Shown here piece by piece: positions 38,598 to 46,005 of a stretch of 54,726 bases of DNA (position 1 is the first letter of the stretch; each line of letters starts with the position of its first letter). A program made the position numbers and the translations under genes. This DNA is from Paenibacillus campinasensis (GTDB lineage Bacteria; Bacillota; Bacilli; Paenibacillales; Paenibacillaceae). Location of the stretch: contig NZ_NPBY01000074.1 of the NCBI RefSeq assembly GCF_002272015.1, positions 1 through 54,726 of the forward strand, given 5' to 3'. The notes under the pieces are model-generated. The model ran no database searches. It had not been told where the DNA came from and worked only from the letters and a program-made list of their open reading frames with translations.

Positions 38598-39929
38598 ATG
38601 AAAAAATATGGAGACATAACCATGAGTAAGATCTGTGCGGCTCCGGATTGCAATAATATCGTGGAGCATAGTGGTAAGTATTGCGCTTCACGTTGCCGTT
38701 ACCGGCATCACAAGCAACAAAAGTATGAAGAACGTAAAGCGGCCGGATTATGTAGACAATGTGGAGGCCCAATGGATCCTCCTTCATCATCGACTGAGAA
38801 ACAGTCTAAGTCTTGTGCAAAATGCCAAAACTACTTTAAAAAAAGGTATCAATCACTGCAGAAAGACACGCTCAAGAACACGAGTGGGAATAAACAGACG
38901 GCTAAAAAGAAGCAAATTAGAGCTGGCCAGCGATTCCATCATTTGGTGGCAATTTCTAAATTACCTGATAAGGTCCATAATGAAGAAGCGTGGCTTTGTA
39001 AGTGCGATTGCAAGGAAGAGACAATCGCGTTGAAAGGCCAGCTTCTGCACGGTACAAAAAAATCATGTGGTTGCCTACGGGGGAAAACACCTGCAAACGC
39101 ATTGGATCTAGAGGGGAAAACGTTTGGTTTATTAAAGGTTATCGAGCGTGCTGGTAAGTCTAGAGACGGCAGAGCCCTTTGGCGCTGCCAATGTAAATGT
39201 GGTGAAAAGCCTGTGGTTGATGCAACCAGCTTACGAAGTGGAAACACTATATCCTGTGGCTGTCAACGACCGGAACAGGCAGAGTATGCTAGAAATAAAT
39301 TGAATGAAATGAGCGTAGATGGGGTGATCGTTCCACTATTGACCAAAAAGGTGAGGTCCGATAGTCGAACGGGGCATAAAGGTATTCATCGGCGAATCCG
39401 AAGGGGCCGAGTATATTTCGAGCCGTCTATCACGGTAAAAGGAAAGCGATTCTTCGGGAAAACGTCCACTTCATTGGATGAGGCCATCAAGGAACGGAAA
39501 CGTCTTGAAGAGGAACATCACAAGCCATACGTTGATGCGATAATGCCAAAACCGATACCGAGTAATAGGGTCAAGGATCGAAGAGGAATAGAATACGGGT
39601 GGTTAACGGTTATTGAATTTGCTGGATTTAAGGATAAAAAAACACTATGGCGATGTCGATGTAAATGCGGAGAGATCGTTGATGTGCTCGGTCATAATCT
39701 AGAATCTAAAATGACACGCTCCTGCGGATGTTTAAAATGGGAAGGAATGCGGCCAGATAACAAGAGTGGCTTCAAAGGGGTGACCTGGGATAAGTCAGGA
39801 AGGACATGGGTCGCTCACATCGGTGTTAACGGCAAACGAATATACTTAGGCTCTTCCAGATATAAAGGTGAAGCGATTCAACTGCGATTAGAAGCCGAAA
39901 AAAAGTATCACAATCGATCTGAAAAATAA
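38598..39929 (+). CDS. AP2-domain protein with three Cys-rich ribbons (443 aa)
   Basis: The N-terminus (residues about 10-80) is a Cys/His-rich zinc region (CAAPDCNN, CASRCRYRHH, CRQCGG, CAKCQ). Three repeated ribbon units follow (AWLCKCDC..SCGCL; LWRCQCKCGE..SCGCQ; LWRCRCKCGE..SCGCL). Two AP2-like DNA-binding units (GHKGIHRRIRRGRVYFEPSI and GFKGVTWDKSGRTWVAHIGV) alternate with them. Such proteins accompany homing endonucleases and phage regulators, but no nuclease motif is seen here. Start ATG 9 nt after AGGGAGG. Divergent from the SOS polymerase. Confidence 0.75.
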   Translation: MKKYGDITMSKICAAPDCNNIVEHSGKYCASRCRYRHHKQQKYEERKAAGLCRQCGGPMDPPSSSTEKQSKSCAKCQNYFKKRYQSLQKDTLKNTSGNKQTAKKKQIRAGQRFHHLVAISKLPDKVHNEEAWLCKCDCKEETIALKGQLLHGTKKSCGCLRGKTPANALDLEGKTFGLLKVIERAGKSRDGRALWRCQCKCGEKPVVDATSLRSGNTISCGCQRPEQAEYARNKLNEMSVDGVIVPLLTKKVRSDSRTGHKGIHRRIRRGRVYFEPSITVKGKRFFGKTSTSLDEAIKERKRLEEEHHKPYVDAIMPKPIPSNRVKDRRGIEYGWLTVIEFAGFKDKKTLWRCRCKCGEIVDVLGHNLESKMTRSCGCLKWEGMRPDNKSGFKGVTWDKSGRTWVAHIGVNGKRIYLGSSRYKGEAIQLRLEAEKKYHNRSEK

Positions 39930-39944
39930 TTAGCTAAAGCTCAT

Positions 39945-40205
39945 ACACAAGAGACGGCCCCTCCGCCCCCAATGGGGAACGCAAAGGACTCCGCCCTCTG
40001 CACTCCCTTATTGCCTCCGGCGGCCAGAAACCCAGGTTTCTGAACTTCCTGCCCTCGCCGGGAGGCAGGCCCCGAAACGTGGTTTCGGGGCAGGCAATAG
40101 GGTTGGCGTATGGAACCGCTCATCAAGGGTTCGCTTCGCCGCTGCGGCATATGCTCCTTCCCTCCGGTCAGTCCGCTATTCCTCGCGCCCTTGACGGCTT
40201 TCTCT
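39945..40205. ncRNA. Structured element E between convergent genes
   Basis: GC-rich stretch without a credible gene. CCCTTATTGCCT (40005) pairs with AGGCAATAGGG (40092), enclosing AAACCC/GGTTT, CCTGCC/GGCAGG and a perfect CCCCGAAA/TTTCGGGG hairpin (40070-40090). TCAAGGG (40122) pairs with CCCTTGA (40187). The strand cannot be decided. No copy elsewhere in the window. Confidence 0.45.
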
Positions 40206-40224
40206 GGTTGTTGTATAGAATCTG

Positions 40225-41622
40225 TTACGATGGGAGGAGCTTTTTTGCTGCCAGATCTAGTATTCTAGCAATGTTAATTGGGGAACTGTATATGATCGGT
40301 GTATCGGTCTCGATTGCATGGGCTCTGGCCGTCCACATTGCAGCGTGTGATATATGCCATTTTAACACAACAATGATGTCCGCCTGTTTAAGGGCAGCAT
40401 CAAGTTCAACGCCCATTGTCATCCCATCAACGGTTATTATGCGACATGGAGCATTCACATTACTTGCTTGCTCACTCCGATCCCCACCAATGATAACCAG
40501 GGTCTTACCTTGCAGAGAGGCGTATGATTGCGGGGGATCGTTTTCCGTGTCCTCCGGTTCCGATGGGCCTGTGTCAGGAAAGTCTACAGTTGCACTTGCT
40601 TCTGGTAACAGTTTTTGCAGTCTTTTTACTTCTGTAAGCAACTCGCTGATAAAGCTTTTCTGCTCCCGGATCTTCCTTTTATCATTGGAGTCCCCCGTGT
40701 TAATCAGCGCCGATGCTTGAAGAGCATCTTCAAGTTGCCTTATACGATCGTATGCTTCAGCAAGCTTTCGCTGTCCTACTGCTACCTCAGCTTTTAACGT
40801 TTCGTTTGCATGAAAATATTCAGTCGCCCTTTTTTTTGCTCCTTCAACTTCGTTGTTCAGAGTTGACAATTTGCGTAACAGAAAAGCATTGTCCCCGCGA
40901 TCCCGGCGGAATAACTGTGCAACTGAACGGGTGCGTTCCGGCTCGTGAACGTCTGGAACGGGGAAATGTAGCATGGCAAATTGTGTTCTCCGACGGCCGT
41001 AGGTTTTTGCATACTCTACCGGTGTCCAACCAACGGCGCCGATATATAGCAATTCCTCCCGCACAAAATACTCGTTTGCTGCTCTCCAAAATATTCTTTT
41101 ATCCGCATCTGATAGATTCCGGTTAAGCGCATCCTTACGAGCGTGCTGATCTGTACGCAGCTGCGATTTAATTCCCATCTCTTTGTATGCCGACTCGATT
41201 TCGACACGAGTTAGTTCGTTGACCGCTGCTCTCCAGTCCTCTAGAGCAAAGTCGGTATAAGCCATCCAAAATTCTGAAGCCTTTGATTCGAAAACTTCAT
41301 ATCTGGCCTCATGAGCAGCCATCCATTCCGCTGATTCTTCCTGTGTCCGGAGGGAGCCATAAGGGATCTCTTGGCTTAGTTCGGGGATTTTATTTTCTGA
41401 ATCACGGTAAACCATACTTTTTGGAGGATACCAGTGTCCGCATTTTTTGCATTGAAGGTTTTTCACTTCATGCTTAACTGTATCCATTTTCTTTTCCATC
41501 TCGGCGTACGTCATACGTCCATAATCATAAATCATTACTTCATTATACGCATTACAGGAGGCGCAGCGACCAACCGAGAATACTTTGAAGTGTACCTGGA
41601 TCTTAGCCATGTGCGTGTCCAT
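40225..41622 (-). CDS. DUF2325 protein with N-terminal zinc ribbon (465 aa)
   Basis: CASCNAYNE and CKKCGHWYPP near the N-terminus (zinc ribbon), a helical middle with coiled coil (about residues 245-340), and a C-terminal DUF2325 domain (GKTLVIIGGDRSEQASN to the end). Its architecture differs from the 654-aa DUF2325 protein at 18241 except for coiled coil plus DUF2325. Translation starts in a TAATG overlap with the upstream XRE gene, so the two are an operon. Confidence 0.8.
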   Translation of the reverse strand: MDTHMAKIQVHFKVFSVGRCASCNAYNEVMIYDYGRMTYAEMEKKMDTVKHEVKNLQCKKCGHWYPPKSMVYRDSENKIPELSQEIPYGSLRTQEESAEWMAAHEARYEVFESKASEFWMAYTDFALEDWRAAVNELTRVEIESAYKEMGIKSQLRTDQHARKDALNRNLSDADKRIFWRAANEYFVREELLYIGAVGWTPVEYAKTYGRRRTQFAMLHFPVPDVHEPERTRSVAQLFRRDRGDNAFLLRKLSTLNNEVEGAKKRATEYFHANETLKAEVAVGQRKLAEAYDRIRQLEDALQASALINTGDSNDKRKIREQKSFISELLTEVKRLQKLLPEASATVDFPDTGPSEPEDTENDPPQSYASLQGKTLVIIGGDRSEQASNVNAPCRIITVDGMTMGVELDAALKQADIIVVLKWHISHAAMWTARAHAIETDTPIIYSSPINIARILDLAAKKLLPS

Positions 41623-41840
41623 TATTGATCTACCTCACGTTTGGTGATTGTTACGTCATATCCAAGCAGCTCAGCCATGCGTAAAAAATCAACGAGTCTA
41701 AGCGACTCATTTTTAATGGCAGCGTGAAATGTTGAAGGCTTGATGCCGGCCATCTCCGAGAGAGCCTTTCTATGTTTAATACCGGAGTCTGCGATCATAA
41801 CATCTACGATCTGGTCCACCTTTTTTTGATTGATTTTCAA
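41622..41840 (-). CDS. Cro/CI-type HTH regulator (72 aa)
   Basis: HTH in HRKALSEMAGIKPSTFHAAI; 72 aa. TTG start after AAGGAAGGTGAT. Its stop overlaps the DUF2325 gene start. It lies divergent to an operon whose sigma-A promoter has a palindrome filling its spacer; it is the likely repressor of both. Confidence 0.8.
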   Translation of the reverse strand: MKINQKKVDQIVDVMIADSGIKHRKALSEMAGIKPSTFHAAIKNESLRLVDFLRMAELLGYDVTITKREVDQ

Positions 41841-41870
41841 TTGTATCACCTTCCTTGTTATCTTAACAAT

Positions 41871-41951
41871 ACAATATAATTGTTCTAAAGTCAAAAATAT
41901 TGTTTGTAATCTAATTATGTTATTGACAATCCAATTATATTGGATTATAAT
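41871..41951. promoter_or_regulatory. Divergent promoters with operators
   Basis: Rightward: TTGACA (41923), 17-nt spacer, TATAAT (41946). The spacer is itself a palindrome, ATCCAAT-TAT-ATTGGAT. Leftward side: palindrome ACAAT-ATA-ATTGT (41871-41883) near a TTGACT -35 on the minus strand. Both palindromes share the CAATTATATTG core. Confidence 0.75.
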
Positions 41952-42005
41952 TGAGACATAAGAAATAAACAAAGCGCCTCTAACAGGCGCGAAAGGAGAA
42001 GAGGC

Positions 42006-42245
42006 ATGTTTATAGTAAATTTTAATACGGGAGCCGGTAACCAACAGGCGCCTACATTGGAAGAAGCGAAGCAAAAAGCGGTGGATAGCATTAGTTTTAC
42101 CCAACAACACATTACTATTGAGGACGAGCATGGTAACGTGGTTTCAATTGCTCGGTGGTACGGCGTAGAGCCGACCGAAGAAGACGAAGTGCTGGAACGA
42201 ATCGCCGGCGGTTTTTACCAACGGTGGAGCGACGAACTGGAATAA
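42006..42245 (+). CDS. Hypothetical small protein (79 aa)
   Basis: ATG after GAAAGGAGAAG, directly behind a GCGCCT/AGGCGC hairpin. Acidic alpha/beta protein. First gene of an operon under the promoter with operator-filled spacer. Unknown. Confidence 0.65.
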   Translation: MFIVNFNTGAGNQQAPTLEEAKQKAVDSISFTQQHITIEDEHGNVVSIARWYGVEPTEEDEVLERIAGGFYQRWSDELE

Positions 42246-42293
42246 AAGCACCGGTGGGTGTATAGGAGGAACAATGCTAGTTCTAAACAAAAA

Positions 42294-42440
42294 AGCATCA
42301 GCCGGGGAATGGGCCCCGGCTGATGCTAGAAAGATTAGTATTATTTCAATCAACGAGCTCACAGGGAGCACGACATATATGTATCGTACTCCTGGACTAA
42401 AAATATGTCAAGCGCCTGCGGCTAGAGGCGCGAAAGGAGA
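42294..42440 (+). ncRNA. Structured leader L, copy 1
   Basis: It begins with a perfect 14-bp hairpin, AGCATCAGCCGGGG with CCCCGGCTGATGCT. From 42321 on, about 110 nt align with copy 2 at 44331: GATGCTAG-AAGATT, CTCACAGGGAGC, ACGACATA..GTATCGT, CTCC, then TGTCAA, GCGCC..GGCGC and the SD GAAAGGAGA. The hairpin GGAGCACGA...TCGTACTCC pairs in copy 1 and GGAGTGCGA...TCGTGCTCC in copy 2. A short ORF (ATG 42274) runs across it. Confidence 0.55.
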
Positions 42441-42448
42441 ACTGGAAA

Positions 42449-43126
42449 ATGAAAAAATATGTACTAACCGCTAATCGAAAAGTTGTAGATGATGTTATTC
42501 TTCACCAAATAAAAGCAATAAAAGATTTTGGTGATGTAGAGGAAGGTGATCTGGGAGGTTGGATCCAGAAAGAAGACAATCTCAGCCATGAAGGGGAAGC
42601 GTGGGTATCCGATAATGCCATGGTATATGGCGACGCTACGGTACTTGGAAATGCTTGTGTGACTGGTAATGCTGAAATTTTCGGTCACGCTCGTATACAG
42701 TCTGAAGCATTTGTAGGCGATCACGCAAAAGTATCTGGTTATGCCTTTATAGCAGGAGACTCTAGGATATCTGATTTTGCTCAGATCGGCGGAGGCGCAA
42801 TGGTTACTAGCTCAACTATATTTGGTAAAGCAATAGTCGAGCGAAACGCGTCTGTACATTTTGCCTGCATAGGGGGCCGTGGATATATAGTGGATAAAGA
42901 TGAGATCTTATCAATATCTAACATCTGGTCTGTACACGACCCATTAACAGCGTATGTCACGCTCGATAAACACTTAGAGCTTACATACAAAAATTTCTGT
43001 GGTAGTCCTGAAGAATTTGAGGACTATCTTCAGAAAGAAATAAAGGAAAATTCTCACCAAAAGAAATTGAAAGCAGCAGTGGAGTTTATCCGTGTATGGC
43101 ATGGCGCGAAAGGAGAATGGAAATGA
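42449..43126 (+). CDS. Left-handed beta-helix (hexapeptide-repeat) protein (225 aa)
   Basis: Residues about 45-150 consist of imperfect hexapeptide repeats (DNAMVYGDATVLGNACVTGN, then AEIFGHARIQSEAFVGD), which fold as a left-handed parallel beta-helix. Similar proteins are common in phages and as acyltransferase-fold relatives; no catalytic His is evident, so a structural or regulatory role is as likely. It ends overlapping the next ATG (ATGA), with the GCGCGAAAGGAGA SD inside its coding sequence. Confidence 0.75.
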   Translation: MKKYVLTANRKVVDDVILHQIKAIKDFGDVEEGDLGGWIQKEDNLSHEGEAWVSDNAMVYGDATVLGNACVTGNAEIFGHARIQSEAFVGDHAKVSGYAFIAGDSRISDFAQIGGGAMVTSSTIFGKAIVERNASVHFACIGGRGYIVDKDEILSISNIWSVHDPLTAYVTLDKHLELTYKNFCGSPEEFEDYLQKEIKENSHQKKLKAAVEFIRVWHGAKGEWK

Positions 43127-43464
43127 CGAGAGTTCCAGTTTATATCCACAACCCCGGTGAGGTTGGGTTGTGGGGCAACGAGATCATTGCTCGTGTCCAG
43201 TATACCAGCAACTTGGATTATTGGGATGGTGGTAACTGGACGAATGGCGGTGTTGGCAGGCACAAAGGTATCACTAAGCTGCGGGACGGTCGTTACGTTA
43301 TCATAAACGGTACCCAGTGGCAGGGCGAGCGCGACTATGCTTATGTAGTCAGCGATCGCGAGGCGCTCGAAGCCATCCTTTCTAGTGGCAATGAGCAGCT
43401 GCTCAAGGAGGGACGGTTTAAATCCCTTAGAGCATTAGAAAAGTTAGTGCGAGAATGCCAATAA
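43123..43464 (+). CDS. Hypothetical protein (113 aa)
   Basis: Coupled to the beta-helix gene by an ATGA overlap. Strand-rich Trp/Gly-rich N-terminal half (DYWDGGNWTNGGVGRHKG) and a helical C-terminus. Unknown family. Confidence 0.65.
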   Translation: MTRVPVYIHNPGEVGLWGNEIIARVQYTSNLDYWDGGNWTNGGVGRHKGITKLRDGRYVIINGTQWQGERDYAYVVSDREALEAILSSGNEQLLKEGRFKSLRALEKLVRECQ

Positions 43465-43515
43465 GCCCCACCCCCGCCGCAGGTGCAACAAGGCGCCGGG
43501 CACAAGGAGATCATT

Positions 43516-44322
43516 ATGATTAACTTAAAGATAGGTTTTAGTGCTGATGAGCTGGAAGCCGAATACCCAATTGGCGCGGAGATATTAAAAACCCGCAGAT
43601 CAGAATTGGGAGGAATAAAGCACAAGAAAGCAGCCGTTGAAGTCCTGACAAGATCTGGCCAAGTAAAGCAAATCAAAGGCGACCTGGTCTACTACTCCTG
43701 GATTGTTGGAGGGTTGAACTGGAGCAAGACGTCCTGGGGCGAGAGGCCGGAACGAGGCATCGTCATCCATGAAGTCTTGAACACGGGGAATGGAGCGCAC
43801 GTTTTCTTTGTTCCCGACGACTCTACCGTAGAAAGTCGCCTTGAAAAGTTGCCTACTTACCCTAACCTTCTAGCTCTAGACATGTCTCACGACCCTTTAG
43901 TGATAGAAATAAAAAATAATCATCAAAATAGGCCTCCGATGGAGACCTATAACTTAACTGCTGAATTGCTCAAAACCTTTAGCCTTCAGGGGCATAAGGT
44001 ATTCGAAGACCTGATGGACCTAAGGCTTCGAAAAATTGAAGGTTATGTAAAGTGGCAAGGCTATGCAGTTACGGCAGGGCGCACAAAGTGGTTTTTTGTG
44101 CAGCAAGCTGATGGATCTGTCGTCTTTGGAAACGACGAGTTACATAAAACAAAAGAAAAGAGGGTATGCGGTAGCGTTGATGACTTTTATCAAACGATTA
44201 TAGCTGAGTCAGATTATTCAGCTATAGCAGACATAAATAAAGAAAATAAACGGGTGATGGACAGAATAAATTATATTCTGGACACGTATAACCCATTAAA
44301 ATACAGCAAAAGTCGGGCATAG
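43516..44322 (+). CDS. Hypothetical protein (268 aa)
   Basis: ATG after CAAGGAGA; an upstream in-frame ATG has no SD. Soluble, mixed alpha/beta, with no catalytic motif I can name. Fourth gene of the operon that starts at 42006. A GGGCA/TGCCC hairpin and leader copy 2 follow. Confidence 0.65.
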   Translation: MINLKIGFSADELEAEYPIGAEILKTRRSELGGIKHKKAAVEVLTRSGQVKQIKGDLVYYSWIVGGLNWSKTSWGERPERGIVIHEVLNTGNGAHVFFVPDDSTVESRLEKLPTYPNLLALDMSHDPLVIEIKNNHQNRPPMETYNLTAELLKTFSLQGHKVFEDLMDLRLRKIEGYVKWQGYAVTAGRTKWFFVQQADGSVVFGNDELHKTKEKRVCGSVDDFYQTIIAESDYSAIADINKENKRVMDRINYILDTYNPLKYSKSRA

Positions 44323-44330
44323 TGCCCGTA

Positions 44331-44440
44331 TGATGCTAGCAAGATTTAAAAAATTTCAATCCACACTCACAAGGAGTGCGACATACACGTATCGTGCTCC
44401 TTGACTTAAAAATGTCAAACGCCCGCAGGCGCGAAAGGAG
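44331..44440 (+). ncRNA. Structured leader L, copy 2
   Basis: Aligns over about 110 nt with 42321-42440. Stem GGAGTGCGA...TCGTGCTCC and the terminal GCCCGCAGGCGC segment are followed by GAAAGGAGA. It lies immediately before the Csx16-like gene. Confidence 0.55.
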
Positions 44441-44449
44441 ATTACTATA

Positions 44450-45556
44450 ATGAAACTATCTCAACTGCTCGCTACTAAAAAGGTTGTTGCTTCAGGATTC
44501 GCGGCTATTGCCGGTCTGTCCGCATTTTCGCGGGGCAGAGAAGAAGTTGTCCTGTCGTCCCTCGCACCCTCCGTTTTGGCGGATCAAGGTGTTACAGAGT
44601 ATTACGCGCTTCAGCTGCCGCGCGGAACAGTTTTTAATACGCCGGAGGATATCATCGCTGCCGATCTAGACGTGCAAAAATATACTATAGAGACCGTACA
44701 CAGTGTAGAAGGTATGGAGCATGTTATTGTGTCGCGGCATCAAGGCACGATTAATATCCTTTTGGATAAATACGACCTTGAGGCAAATGGCAATGTCTAT
44801 GCCTCAGTCACCGCGGAGCAAATTGCTGGCAAGCATGTTATCGGTACACTTCCTCCTCAATTAATCTCAGCGGCTGGTGCTTATACAGCCGTAACCATCA
44901 AAAACTTTGATCATACCAAAGACGGGGATCTTTCGGGTCAAGAGCTCAGAGATCGATTGATCATGGCTGATAAGCCAATCAGACTGGTAGAAGTAGAAGA
45001 GACGGAGGAGAGATCACGCTTGTCAGACCCAAGTGAGTTTGACATTGTTTTTAGATTCTTCGTGGAAGGTGAATTTGAAGTAGTGGACGAATTCACCAAG
45101 GAGTTATACAACCAGCTACAGGAACTTTACGATGATATGGAGGAAAATTATCCTCCAGAAGCCGCAGAGGACCCGTATGAGAATATTGACGGTGTAGGAT
45201 TAGTACAACAAGTTGCAAAACATTATAAGACTTTAAAAATCCATTACAACTACGATAAAAACGTTAGCTGGACAACAAAAGGTTACGCACTTTACGTGTT
45301 GTTGGGTTATTTCGGACCTGACGATGACGAAGAGTTTGTGACAGTGGAATGCTTTAAAGATTCCTATCCTCAAACATTTGAGGAGGAAGCAAAAGAAGAG
45401 TGGGCGCAATATTGCAAGCAGTTGTACCGCAATTTCCAACATCCTGTTTTATACAAAGAGGAGTGGGAGTCTGAAGAGATCCCGTTCACGGATAAAAGGT
45501 ACGAGGAAGATAACCCTGAGTGGAGAAAAGTTCTAGCTGAAAAGAGTTTAGGGTAA
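44450..45556 (+). CDS. Csx16-like domain protein (368 aa)
   Basis: Residues about 90-172 match the Csx16 (VVA1548) pattern: VIVSRHQGTINIL, then VIGTLPPQLI at 130-139, then GDLSGQELRDRL. Csx16 proteins are CRISPR-associated and recent work places them with ring nucleases that degrade cyclic oligoadenylate signals; I am relying on memory for that. The N-terminal 85 residues and C-terminal 190 residues are not recognised; the C-terminus is very acidic and helical. No CRISPR array or cas gene is present here, but a CBASS is encoded at 15 kb. Behind leader L copy 2. Confidence 0.65.
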   Translation: MKLSQLLATKKVVASGFAAIAGLSAFSRGREEVVLSSLAPSVLADQGVTEYYALQLPRGTVFNTPEDIIAADLDVQKYTIETVHSVEGMEHVIVSRHQGTINILLDKYDLEANGNVYASVTAEQIAGKHVIGTLPPQLISAAGAYTAVTIKNFDHTKDGDLSGQELRDRLIMADKPIRLVEVEETEERSRLSDPSEFDIVFRFFVEGEFEVVDEFTKELYNQLQELYDDMEENYPPEAAEDPYENIDGVGLVQQVAKHYKTLKIHYNYDKNVSWTTKGYALYVLLGYFGPDDDEEFVTVECFKDSYPQTFEEEAKEEWAQYCKQLYRNFQHPVLYKEEWESEEIPFTDKRYEEDNPEWRKVLAEKSLG

Positions 45557-45688
45557 ACTTATTCCTTCAGACCTAGCGGTGAGGGATGCAATTTTGCTCT
45601 TATTTTCTCGGCACGTAAACCGTTTTGTCGATGGAGTGGGTTGGGGATTGGAAGTGCCAAAATGAAAAGCCGGGGAATACGTCCCGGC

Positions 45689-45841
45689 TTAATTTGTTTC
45701 CTTATTATTAAAATCAGTGTTTGCGTTCTCTTTTTTTTGAATAGCTTCAGTCTCAATACGAGCTTTCTTCCACAACTTTGGCAGCGATCTCTCGAAATTA
45801 TCGATAATACGGCGTTTCTTATCTTCGCTGTTTTTATCCAT
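45689..45841 (-). CDS. Hypothetical small charged protein (50 aa)
   Basis: ATG directly behind AGGAGGTTAC. Helical, Lys/Glu/Asn-rich (KKRRIIDNFERSLPKLWKKA). Followed on the minus strand by an AGCCGGG/CCCGGCT hairpin and T-rich sequence (terminator). Divergent from the AAA+ cassette. Unknown role. Confidence 0.6.
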   Translation of the reverse strand: MDKNSEDKKRRIIDNFERSLPKLWKKARIETEAIQKKENANTDFNNKETN

Positions 45842-45943
45842 GTAACCTCCTGGACCCAATATACCTACACACATAGTGTACGAAATATTGGATCTTTGAT
45901 CAAGAAGAAGAACATATCCGGCTCATAGGTTTCAACTATTTTG

Positions 45944-45972
45944 TTGTAACCTAAATATGGTAATGATATAAT
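45944..45972 (+). promoter_or_regulatory. Sigma-A promoter of the AAA+ cassette
   Basis: TTGTAA, 17-nt spacer, TATAAT, ending 33 nt upstream of the AAA+ start codon; SD GGAGGAGG follows. Confidence 0.7.
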
Positions 45973-46005
45973 CAAAGTATAACAAGCAAGGAGGAGGAAT
46001 GTTGA

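Noticed and set aside
42274..42474. 66-codon frame with AGGAGG upstream crossing leader L copy 1
   Set aside because: The SD is good, but the frame runs through a perfect 14-bp hairpin and into the next gene in another phase, and copy 2 of the leader has no equivalent frame. At most a regulatory leader ORF.
45641..45928. 95-codon plus-strand frame
   Set aside because: It is antisense to the 50-aa gene at 45689-45841, which has a textbook SD, and contains that gene's terminator hairpin.
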